Source: Cinclus cinclus
Taxonomy: Eukaryota > Chordata > Aves > Passeriformes > Cinclidae
Length of the DNA: 64,000 bases
Direction of reading: 5' to 3'
Assembly (NCBI RefSeq): GCF_963662255.1
Contig: NW_026912173.1
Span: 1-64,000 of the forward strand
Both the position numbers and the translations under genes were made by a program. A model generated the notes under the pieces. The model made no database searches. It saw nothing but the letters and a program-made list of their open reading frames with translations, and had not been told where the DNA came from. Below, piece after piece: positions 54,450-64,000 of the stretch. How positions within the stretch are numbered: the stretch's first letter is position 1; each line of letters begins with the position of its first letter.

Positions 54450-55335
54450 CACTTGGGGTTTGGGTTTTAGAGTTAGGGTTGGGATTTGAGATTTGGGATA
54501 CTCTAAAGGCATTTGGGATGGTCCCAAGAGGTTTAGGAGTAGGGTTTTGGTTTGGGGTTTGGGGTTTGGGTTTGAGGTGCAAGGTTTGGGATGGTCCTGG
54601 AGTATATGTGATTCAGGATTTGGGAAGTCCCAGGGTTTCTGGGCTCTCAGCATTCCCTGACCCCAGTCCCAAGCCCACAGAGTGCCTGGGGGTGTACCCT
54701 GGAGACCCCCAGCTGCTGGTGCTGGATTGCACTGACAGCAATTTCACCCTCCAATTCCACAGGTAAATCCCACAAGTCCCACCCAGGGAAGTTTCCCATC
54801 CCTAAAATCCAAGTGTTGGATTTGCGACCCCTTTTTCCGAATTCCTGTGTGGGATTATGGGATGAAATTTTCCCTTTCCCAGGGTAATTTTTGGGGATTT
54901 TGTGGCCAAGTTTTCCCTTTCCTGATGTTTTCTGGGGGATTTTGGTGCAGAATTTTTCCTTTTCTAGAATGTTTTTTTTTTTTTTGTTATTTTGGGAACT
55001 CCTGAGGTTTTTGGGGATTTCAGGTGGAATTTTCCATTAGCATTGGATTTTTTGAGATTTTGGGGTGGAAATTTTCCTTTTTTTTTTTTTTAGGATTTTG
55101 GGGTGGAATTTTAATTTCTGGGGGATTTTGGGGTCAAATTTTTCCTTTTCCAGGTTTTTTTTTGAACTTGGGGAACTCACAGGGTTTTTTGGGGATTTAT
55201 GGGCAGATTTGTTCTCTTTTTTGGGGATTTTTTGCGGCGGAGTTTTCCCTTTTGCATTGGTTTCTTTGGGATTTTGAGGTGGATTTTTTCCTATTTTATT
55301 TTTTAGTGATTTTGAGGCCTCTTGTAGTGTTTTTT
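54450..55335 (+). repeat. Intronic G/T-rich minisatellites
   Basis: TTTGGG-type repeats at 54455-54600 and, at 54860-55320, blocks of about 60 bases reading GGGGATTTTGGGGTGGAATTTTTCC. Long open frames here, such as 108 codons at 55024-55350 rich in Phe, Leu and Gly, are repeat artefacts. Confidence 0.75.
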
Positions 55336-55609
55336 GTCCCCTCAGGCTGATCAGTGTCATCATGGAGTTCCAGCTCAAGGCCATCAGCATCCAAACGCTA
55401 CTAAAACAGAAAATCCCCGACTGCTACACCTTCAGTGATATTGTGAGTGTCCGCAAGTGTCCCAGTGTCCCCTGAGTGTCCTTCTGGTATCTTCTCCTGT
55501 CCCTTTTGTGTGCCTTATGTCTCTCCTGGTGTCTCACTCATGTCCTTCTGTCCCACATCTATCCATCTGTCCCCTGGCTGTTCCCCAGTACCTCTGCGGA
55601 CCCTGGGGA

Positions 55610-55745
55610 GCAGCCAGTGAGTGCTATGACAGTGATGGTGATGGTGACAGTGACAGTGCTAAGGACAGTGACAGTGACAATAACAGTGACAAATGGCAGT
55701 GGCACTGACAGTGATGGTGACAATGACAGTGAAATGCCAAGGACA
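55610..55745 (+). repeat. GTGACA hexamer repeat
   Basis: GACAGTGATGGTGATGGTGACAGTGACA-type array within the mucolipin intron before exon 4, which probably contributed to loss of its acceptor region. Confidence 0.85.
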
Positions 55746-55929
55746 GTGCAACCCAGTGTCCCCACATCACGTTTGACAACTCTGTCCATAGCAGGTGAGT
55801 GCAGATCCACCTGGACACCCATCCAGGAGTGCCACCACCCCTTGCTGCCCAGCAAAAGGGACAGTGGGGTACAGTGGATGATGGGAGACAGGGGGACACA
55901 GTGACAGGGTAACAGGTGCCATGTCCCCC

Positions 55930-57165
55930 TCGTGCTCCGGACACCGGCAGGACTGGACGCATTTCTGTTGCGCCCCAACCACACTTCCCCATAAAACCTG
56001 CTCCCCTCACACCTTGGGGACACCCCTGACCCCCCCCCCTCTTTGTCACCCTGGGGTGCCCCTCAGTCAGGGGGGTCTTGGTCATGCTGCAGGACCCTCT
56101 CTCTGTGCAATCCCCGAGGTGGCACCTGCGCTTTTTGTCACCGCCATCTGCCAATTTGTTACCAGCACCCCAAAGAAGGGGGCGGCCCACATGTTACAGG
56201 AGGAGGTGGTGAAAACATTTCTGGGGTCACTCCCAGCCATTTCCATCTCCCCACATCCCCCTGAAGATGCTGCTCCACCCTGCACCCCCTCCCCCCCGCC
56301 CCCACCACAGCATCCCCTGAGGGGACCTTGGGGACTGTCCCCATGTCCCCCCCCAGTCCCCATGGTACCTCCGCTGCTCCACCTGTGCTTGGCCCCCGTT
56401 CGTGTGGCGACCTCCCCATGTGAACGGGCAGGAGTTTCAGTCACATCCTCACCTCCTTCTCGTCTTCCTCCTGCTGAGGAGGTGATGTTGCTTCTGCTGG
56501 GGACTCGCCAGTGACACCAGAGGGACACCACAGGTCACCCCTCGAGGGGCCTGGGGTTGCAGTGGCTCCTGGAGTCGCCCCAGTGTGACAGCTGGGGGGC
56601 CTGAGATGCTGCAGTGACAATTTGGGGGGTGGGTGCTCGTTTTGGGGTCTCCAGGGTGAGTCTCAAAGTCTCCTCCCATCACCTCATCCCGTGCCTCAGT
56701 TTCCCCCTCACTCTGCAGGGAGCATCCAGAATTGATGTTCTGGAATTGGGTTTGTTTTGGGGGGTTTTGGGGTTGGGGCTACTGGGATGGGCTGGTGGGC
56801 CAGTTAGGTGATACACACCCAAGGTGTGTATCAAGGCTGGTGGTTATCTGGGCTCGGAGCTGCCTAGGCTGGGGGGCTGCAGGGCCAAGAGCTATCCAGA
56901 CAAGTGTCAAGCTGGGATCCATGACTCAGGTGTCCATCAAGTGTCCACCAGTGTCCAATCTCTCCTGCCCCCATCCATCCCAGACTCCCTGGCCAGGGCT
57001 GCTTCTCACTGCAGAGTGGACAAGCCCCTGGTCAGTCCCAAGATGACCCCAAACCCCCTCCCACCAACCTCACCAGGCCACCCACCCTGAGCTCTGGTGC
57101 CATCGGCATCCCCTGGCAGCCGGTCCAGCTCTGAATCTCTTGGAAGAGGAAATCCACAGTCCCAG
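55930..57165 (+). other. Duplicated module, copy C (unknown coding remnant)
   Basis: Counterpart of 33280-34376. It begins with CAG and GLDAFLLRPNHTS and has an additional segment reading FVTAICQFVTSTPKKGAAHM near 56130-56200 that copy A lacks. A run of chance frames overlaps it. Product not recognised. Confidence 0.45.
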
Positions 57166-58020
57166 GCCGGGGACTCAAGGGTATCCAGGATGGTGAGCAC
57201 TGAGTCCATGTGGCATAGGGGGACAGTTGGGGACACAGCTGGGGAGATGTCTGTGGGGAAGGGAGTTGGGGTGTAGGGGAGTGAGGGGCGCCTAAAAGGT
57301 GCGGAGGGGGTTGGAAGGGAGGGATGCACCCAAAAATGTGCCAAAGTGAAGGTGAGGGTGCATAAAATTGGGGTAAAGGATGGAAAGAATCCAAACAAGC
57401 ACAGAAAAGACTCAAAATAGGGGGCACTGAACCCAAAAAAGGGGAAAAGGACTGAAAATGGAGGGGAGAAGGACCTAAAATCAGAGGACAAGGATGTCAT
57501 GGGGTGTTACAGTGTTTTCCTACCTGTGCCAGGGTGAGTGCAGATGCTCCGTGCCAGAAGCAGCCATGGGGACATCCTGAGGGACATGGGCACACATTGA
57601 GGGACACAGGGACACTACAGGATGGGTCCCCTCAGACAGCCCAGGACCTCATGGTTTTTGGCCCCACTGGGGGCAGGGGACACATGGAAGGCGAGAGGAA
57701 GATATGGTAGGGAATTTGGACATACAGAGGGGAAAGGACATGATGCCACCAGGACAGATAGCAGGGGGACAATGTCACCAGGACACCCCTGGTGACATGT
57801 AGCATGGGGCCACATGACACTGTGGGTGGCACTGACCCTTGTGCTGTACCTTGGGCCATTGGGGTCCTCTGAGCGTGGAGTCCCTAGGACGCCCTGGTGA
57901 CTGTCACTCACCTCCGGGCCACTTGTCAACAGCCGAACAAGTTCCACCTCCTGCCCTGCTGGGTGATGACATCTGGCTGGTGCACTGTGGTGGTGATAGT
58001 GGGGATGTGGTGGCAGTACC
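57166..58020. other. Unit C spacer with purine-rich minisatellites
   Basis: It matches 42535-43477 of unit B in order: the CACTGAGTCCATGTGGCAT block, then GGGGAAAAGGACTGAAAATGG repeats, then GGACACAGGGACA repeats. No gene is supported. Confidence 0.55.
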
Positions 58021-58045
58021 TGCATTGGACAGCACTTCGCAATGT
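58021..58045 (+). pseudogene. CYP4-like haem-binding signature remnant, copy C
   Basis: The plus strand reads CIGQHFAM, keeping the CIGQ core that copies A and B have lost, then falls into the ATGTCC repeat. Confidence 0.5.
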
Positions 58046-58109
58046 CCCCATCCATGTTCCTCACATCCTCATCCATCTCCCCCCATGGCCCCACCCATGT
58101 CTTAGTTCC

Positions 58110-58689
58110 TTGTCGTTATTTTTAACCCCAGTTACAGGGCTTTCAAAGGAATGAACAGAAACCTTTTTGTTTCAAGGCCAAAACAAAAGAATTTATGTGT
58201 CCCTGCTGGCAAAGCATCCACATGCTTGGCTGGGTGGGAAGAACCCTTTTTGAAGGGGTTTCCACCCCACCATCTCCAAAATTGTGGGGTTTGCCCCAGT
58301 ATGTTCCCATTTGGCTGTGGAAGATGCCCATGAGCCAGAAAGGATTAAAATGATGGATTTCTATTGGAGAAGACCTCCAAGGCCATTCAGTGTTGCTTGA
58401 TACCACCAGAAGATGCAAAGAGTGAGATTTTTCTCAGGTCAGAAGTCGACAAACGTGCTCTTCACAATGGATTTCTGATGTTGATCTGTGGATATGTCCA
58501 GGTGCCCATGGGGAGCCAGGAGGATGTGGAGCCACCCAGCCAGGTGTATTTCTAACATAGATCACGGGCACCATGGACCAGCAATGCTCTGCCCACTGGG
58601 GGCCACAGGAACATCCAGCACAGATCCTGCCACGGGGGATGGAGCTGGAGCAGCACATGAAGCTCTTCCTGCACTTGATTTGCAGGGCT

Positions 58690-58690
<1 letters not shown>
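58110..58690 (-). other. 3' UTR of zinc-finger copy C
   Basis: Homologous to 43690-44274, with about 400 bases near-identical. No perfect AATAAA was seen; GTTATTTTTAACCCC lies in its place. Confidence 0.65.
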
Positions 58691-59610
<920 letters not shown>

Positions 59611-60019
59611 GAAATCCTGGTTTTGGGGAAAAACAAGGGCTGAGCACATTGGTTTTGATGTTCCTGCGGGCCAAGGGTAGCTGGAGATGTCATCACCCCT
59701 TTCAACCTCAGAGAGCCTGGGGCTGCTCATCACCAACCTCTTGCACTCCTCCAGGCTGCCGGGGGTTCCCTGGCTCTGGGAATGCCCCTCTGCGCTCTCC
59801 CCTCTCCGGGGCTCCCGCATTCCCCCACGGCTCTCCTGGGGATCCCCAAACCCCATACTGGCCCTCTGCCCACCAGTACTGGGTGATCACCACGTGGGAC
59901 CTGCCAAGATCCCTCCCGGGGCATTTCCGGCTGAGCTTCGGGGTCCTTCAAGATCCAAACGTACCCTGGCCCCTCAAAAAGAAAACCTTCCAGAGACGCC
60001 CCCGCTGGTTTTGGGGCGA

Positions 60020-60470
60020 GGTTCCCCTTCCTGCTCACCTGTGGGTTCCGGGGGGGCAGGGTGATGCTGCCAGAGTTGGGGGAACTGCAGCCTGAGCGGG
60101 CGGGCGGGGGAGCCGAGTGGTTCTGCTGCTGCTCTTTCTCTTGCAGCTCCTCTTCCTCATGTTCCTGACTTTCCCCTTCTTGTTCTTCCCGCTCCTCTTT
60201 CCTTCCTCCCCCTCCTCCGCTCCCAGCCCGGCCCAGGTCGGTGCCGACACTGAAAAGCAGCCGTGCTCTGCCCTGGGGGGTTCCAAAGTGGCCGTGCCCT
60301 GCACAGTGCTGGAACCAATACTGGGAGCACTCGAAGCGATCCTGAGAGAACCCGGAAGGAATTGGGAGCGCTTTCCGTGCTAGGACCGCTCTTACTGGGA
60401 GCACTGGGACGGAACTGGGAATAAACAGCGCCCGGACGCGGCTTCAGCCGGCGGTGGGCGGGGTCAGGAC
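60020..60470 (-). promoter_or_regulatory. Upstream exon and proximal promoter of zinc-finger copy C
   Basis: Splice-donor-like CAGGTGAGC near 60040 (minus), CT-rich 5' part and TACTGGGAGCACT repeats at 60310-60420, as in copies A and B. Confidence 0.5.
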
Positions 60471-60475
60471 CGAAA

Positions 60476-60594
60476 GCGTGGTTATGCAAATCCAGGAGCG
60501 ATCGCGCGCTGTGATTGGTGGGCGGAAGCAGCGCGGGGTTCTCCCTGGTCACGTGTGGGCCGCGGGGGGGCCGGAGCGATGGCGGCGGGGCCTG
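60476..60594 (+). promoter_or_regulatory. Shared head-to-head promoter and first exon, copy C
   Basis: ATGCAAAT at 60484-60491, inverted CCAAT at 60514-60518, CACGTG at 60550-60555, ATG at 60579 reading MAAGP, donor GT after 60594. No downstream exon of a known gene was found in this copy. Confidence 0.65.
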
Positions 60595-60599
60595 GTGAG

Positions 60600-61010
60600 A
60601 GGGAACAGGGAATGGGGACAGGGAATGGGAACGGGAACCAGGAACAGAAACAAGAATACAGGACTGGGACGGGGAATACAGGACACGAACTGGGAATGGA
60701 AATGTGGGAACAGGACAGGGAATACAGATACAGCAACTGGAGAGAGAATATGGGATAGGGATTAGAAAGATGGGACTGGGATTAGAAATAGGGCTGGGAA
60801 TGGAAATACGGAAATGGGACAGGAAATACGGAAACGGAAATGCGGGACCAGCATGAGGACTGGGAATATGAGAACGGGAACAGGACAGGGAATATGGGAC
60901 CGGGATTATGAGAATGACAACCAGACAGAGAATACGGGACAGGGAATGAGACCAAGAATGGGATCCAGACTGGGATGGGAGCAGGGTGGGACCAGGAGCG
61001 AGGTAACATG
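60600..61010 (+). repeat. Polypurine GGGAAY minisatellite, copy C
   Basis: GGGAATGGGAACGGGAACC-type repeats behind the first-exon donor, as in A and B. Confidence 0.8.
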
Positions 61011-61289
61011 AGAATGAGCAGGGGGCAAGGAGAATGACAGCGAGGAGAGGGGGATCCAGGACAGGAGAAACCCAAAACTGGTACAGGGGATATGTGGACA
61101 GTTCCTGGGCAGGGGATCCTTGATCAACTGCCCCAGAACCTCTGCCAGAGTTTCCCAAAGCAATTAGAACTGCTCAGCCTAGAGTATCCAAGACCCTGAG
61201 CGACCCCCAAATCCCTCCCAGGAACCCTCAACCCTCTTGAACACAGCACCCCCCACATCCCCTGGAAGATCCCCCCCCATGTTGCCATC

Positions 61290-61425
61290 GTTGTCTTAGC
61301 TCAACATCTTTACCCTGGGTTTGGGTATTTTGAAAGAACAATGAGAAATGCAAAGAAAATTAAGGCAGGAGGATGTGGAGCCCTCAGCCAGGTGTCTCCC
61401 CCACATGCGTTGTAGAGGAGACAAA
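61290..61425 (-). pseudogene. Zinc-finger 3' UTR fragment (fifth copy)
   Basis: CTTAGCTCAACATCTTTACC, then AGGAGGATGTGGAGCCCTCAGCCAGGTGTCTCCC match the 3' UTRs of the other copies. The homology ends near 61425 at the tandem repeat; no finger sequence follows. Confidence 0.7.
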
Positions 61426-61429
61426 TCCC

Positions 61430-62880
61430 TCTGCAGATATACAAGGGACTGCAAGGTCCCTTGTTCCCATGAGGCCTTGCAGTGTCACAGGGGTCTCCTT
61501 GGTGATGCAGTGTCACAATGGACCCTTGGTTCTGTGGGGACTCACAATGGCAGAATGGTCTCCTTGGTTCCACGAGGCCCTGCAGAGCCCCTTGATTCAA
61601 CGTGGCCTCAAAGTGTCATCATGGTCTCCAGAATTCCATGAGGCCCTGCTGTGTCACAGTGGATCTTTGGTTCCATGGGGTCCGCACTGTTCCATGAATC
61701 CTTAGTTCCATGGGGCCCTGCAGTGTCACCATGGACTCCTTAATTCAATGGTGTCACACAGTGACACAATCACCCCTTAGCACAACAAGACCCCAGAGTG
61801 TCACAATGGTTCCTTGCTTCCATGAGGCCTTGTAGCGTCACAATGGACTCCTTGGTTCCATGGGGCCACAAAGTGTCACAGTGGCCCCTTGGTTCAGTGA
61901 GGCCTGTCATGGCATAAGATTTTAGCCTTTATATTTTTGAAATCCTGTTATGCATCAATGCATAACTCTAAACTCCATAGAAAGTATTAGTTAACTATCT
62001 TCACATTTTGGTCAGACAAAAAGATTCCTCTGAAACTCAAGGACACCCTACAGCCTCAGGTTCCAAATACAATAAACAAAAGTGAATTGGGAGGGGGGAG
62101 CAAACTGAGGGAATATGACTTCATTAGCGGAAGCTGTAATTGGAGGATTAACCCCTTATATGCAAACAGACCAAACTTATATCTGTCTGAAAAAGTCATG
62201 ACCACCATCCACCTTGGGTGTAGCCTCTGGGAAGCTTTTCACTGTCCAAGGTGTATCTATTGAAGGCCTTTAATAAGCACCGACTTTATTCCCTTAACCT
62301 TGTCTAGCCTGTGTTCTAGGTAGCCACTCCAAGACATCACCTGCAGTGCCACAATAGTCTCTGTGATTCGTTAAGGCCTGCAGTGTCAAAACAGACCATT
62401 GATTCCATGACACCCAAAGTGTCACAATGGCCCCTTGGTTCCACTGAGTCCAACAGTGTCACTAGGGTCCTGTTTGCTCCACAAGGCTCTGAAGTGCCAC
62501 CATGGCCCTTTGGTTTCACAAGGCCTCAATGTGTAAAAATGGCCTCGATGGTTTCATGAGGTCCTGCTCTGTCACAATGCACCTTTGTTTCCATGGTGCC
62601 CCATAGTGTTACAATGGTATCCTGGGTTCCACGGTGTCAGAATGAACCCTTCATCCTGTGCAGACCCACAGTGTTCACTGCCGTGCCCTTGATTCCATGA
62701 GGCCCTGCCAAGCTGTAACAGTCCCTTGTTCCAGTGGGTCCCAGAGTGTCAGAATAGTCTCCAATGTTCCATGAGGCCCCGCAATGTCACTGTGCTCCCC
62801 TTGGTTCCACAGGCTGCACAGTGTAGCAATGGACTCTTGGTTCCATGAGGTTCCTCAGTCACAATGCTCTTGGATCCCCA
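61430..62880. repeat. ~45-bp tandem repeat (CCTTGGTTCCATGAGGCCCTGC-type), split by an LTR
   Basis: Diverged units of the form CTTGGTTCCATGRGGCCCTG + CAGTGTCACAATGGNC, about 45-50 bases each, at 61430-61904 and 62337-62880. Open frames across the array arise from the repeat. Confidence 0.8.
61905..62336 (+). mobile_element. Probable solo LTR inside the tandem repeat
   Basis: TGTCATGGCATAAG to CCAAGACA, 432 bp, non-repetitive in an otherwise repetitive array, with TTATATGCAAAC and AATAAGCACC in promoter and poly(A) positions. A clean target duplication was not found. Confidence 0.55.
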
Positions 62881-62911
62881 GTGTCAGTGTCAGTGTCAGT
62901 GTCAGCGTTAA
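62881..62911 (+). repeat. (GTCAGT)n short repeat
   Basis: Five hexamer units, the last ending GTCAGCG. Confidence 0.9.
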
Positions 62912-63480
62912 GGAGAGAGAGTTCAAAGTGCACCTCATGATTTTTGGTTTTAATCAAGTGAATATTTTTTTAAATTTTTCAATTCAGAGAAGAGGTGACC
63001 GAAGCATTCCCCAGGTGATCTTGATGATGAATGTCACCTTAGAAGGTCTGGGCACAGAGAAGAATGATCCCTTTCAGGGTTGACCCTATTTGGACAACCT
63101 CCAACCTCACCATGTCAGACATTGCCCACCTGGGACTGACATCCTAAAACATAAAAAAAATCCCTGCATGTTTATTATTATAATTATATATTAATAAAAT
63201 AATAAAATTACAAAGATGTTTTTCTTTTAATAATAAAAATAATATTTTTATTACCTAATTTTTCATTTATGTGTTAAAAAATCGATACGGTTTTAGCAAT
63301 CATAAAAATTCTTGGTGATTGGTTCTAAGTAACACAATTCCCTTCATTAATTAATTGAAAACTACTGGCTATTGCTTTCTCCTTCTGTATGATAAGTAGA
63401 CTTTTTTCAGTCCTTCTCTAATCCTTGTTATCATTTTCTCAGACAGGGTAAAAGGGGCCACTCTGGAGTCCAGGGAGACA
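62912..63480. other. AT-rich spacer, no supported gene
   Basis: TTATTATTATAATTATATATTAATAAAAT low complexity at 63170-63260; otherwise unremarkable. Confidence 0.45.
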
Positions 63481-63499
63481 TTTCTGGGGTACATTTGGG

Positions 63500-64000
63500 G
63501 CAGTCTTGGGTCTACACAGGGAATTTAGAACTTGAGGGTATGTAGGACACTTCAATGGGCCGGGTGGGCACTGGGCAGGGCACTGAGGGATTCTGACGGA
63601 CACCTCGGAGGCTGGGAGAGCTCTTGGGGGTCCAGGGCGAAAACTTGGAGGTCAGGGAGGGGAATGTGGAGCGCTTCGGGGTCCGGGCGGGCACCTGGGG
63701 GGCTAGAACGGGGCTCTCTGGGGCGCGGGGGATGATGGGAATTGTAGGCACGGGCATAATACGATTGAATACAGCCGCGGAGCATCACAGGAGGGCGCAT
63801 CCGCATTGTCTCTTTGTGGGTCGCGGTGCCTGATGGGAGATGTAGTCACGGCTGGAATAGCACTCTAACGGGACTGCGGAGCATGATGGGAGCTGTAGTC
63901 CCGGAAGTGGCTCGGACGAAGCATTTGGGGTCCGGGAAAGCACCTGGGGGACACTTTTGAGTCCGAGCCGTGACTTGAGGTCCCCAGGGCAGAACGCATG
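63500..64000. promoter_or_regulatory. CpG-rich promoter-like segment with three ZNF143-type sites and an ETS site
   Basis: Three copies of the reverse-orientation SBS core GATGGGARNTGTAG lie at 63731-63747, 63828-63847 and 63881-63901. The third, GCATGATGGGAGCTGTAGTC, is a very good match to the ZNF143/THAP11 site (ACTACANNTCCCANNATGC in reverse). CCGGAAGTGG (ETS) abuts the third at 63901. Such sites are known from housekeeping and bidirectional promoters. Any gene would start at or beyond the window edge. Confidence 0.6.

Larger units (their letters stand above)
54290..55862 (+). pseudogene. MCOLN1: Mucolipin (TRPML) channel exons, luminal domain, partial and damaged
   Basis: Mucolipins are lysosomal cation channels with a large luminal domain between helices 1 and 2. 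Four exons of that domain are visible with matching phases: 54290-54442 (YLAVLNKTLGHYPYAG, then HFFRTGDIDPGNDTFDI), 54681-54762 (ECLGVYPGD ... NFTLQFHR), 55346-55442 (LISVIMEFQLKAISIQTLL, IPDCYTFS) and 55766-55794 (ITFDNSVHS), with IQECHHP-type sequence directly after. Exon 1 contains a frameshift between the two named parts, exon 4 lacks an AG acceptor (CCCCAC|ATCACG), and the segment after exon 4 is joined without a proper intron. No pore or later helices were found. MCOLN1 fits IPDCYTFS better than MCOLN2/3, but the paralogue is uncertain. Probably a pseudogene or fragment. Confidence 0.75.

Noticed and set aside
55024..55350. 108-codon Phe/Leu-rich frame that looks membrane-like
   Set aside because: It is translated from a T/G-rich intronic minisatellite between two mucolipin exons.
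55930..56514. 197-codon plus-strand frame
   Set aside because: It joins the GLDAFLLRPNHTS segment to unrelated phases; copy A breaks the frame, so the whole frame is not a conserved protein.

Overview
The window looks like bird DNA, most likely from a songbird. The evidence is a CR1 LINE fragment with a typical avian 3' end, a decayed OR14-type olfactory receptor, a zinc-finger family of the kind that has expanded in songbirds, and several avian endogenous retrovirus (ERV) families. ERV density, nesting and tandem duplication are all high, as expected for a W chromosome, a dot microchromosome or a gene-poor heterochromatic segment; the chromosome cannot be told from sequence alone. No intact single-copy host gene is fully contained. 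All calls come from reading the sequence; identities and divergences are by-eye estimates.

Layout. 1-7.5 kb: no supported gene, but a perfect 14-bp-arm palindrome, a cluster of X-box-like motifs and a ~155-bp tandem repeat. 7.5-8.5 kb: OR14-like pseudogene (minus strand). 9.87-29.97 kb: a nested stack of ERVs. The base is a plus-strand class I ERV (LTR, tRNA-Phe-like PBS, leader, gag remnant). Into it went a solo ERVL LTR and a minus-strand ERV with betaretrovirus-like gag-pol and alpharetrovirus-like env (645-bp LTRs, tRNA-Asn PBS). A minus-strand gammaretrovirus-like ERV with env (11 repeat units in gag, degraded) follows, abutting an ERVL integrase fragment. 30.6-31.9 kb: CR1; 32.07-32.36 kb: solo LTR.

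32.4-61.4 kb: a segmentally duplicated cluster. Its recurring module is a CYP4-like haem-signature remnant (plus), then a C2H2 zinc-finger gene (minus), then a shared head-to-head promoter with an octamer, inverted CCAAT and CACGTG box, and a tiny plus-strand first exon opening with ATGGCGGCG and a splice donor. The module is seen three times (A ~33.3-36.3 kb, B ~42.5-52.5 kb, C ~55.9-60.6 kb), plus zinc-finger 3'-end fragments at 37.7-39.4 and 61.3 kb. Behind promoter B lie four phase-consistent exons of a mucolipin (TRPML) channel. All zinc-finger copies carry lesions.

The most notable element is a 6.1-kb ERVL-type provirus at 44318-50460. It sits inside the last zinc finger of copy B, has apparently identical 519-bp LTRs, a TCTGT target duplication, a tRNA-Lys1,2 PBS, no env, and an open gag followed in the same frame, after a single UAG, by an open pro-RT-RNaseH-integrase. 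Its gag starts with several hydrophobic segments and carries three TQT-type motifs. The right end (61.4-62.9 kb) is a ~45-bp tandem repeat split by an LTR, and the last 300 bases hold a CpG-rich promoter-like stretch with three ZNF143-type sites.
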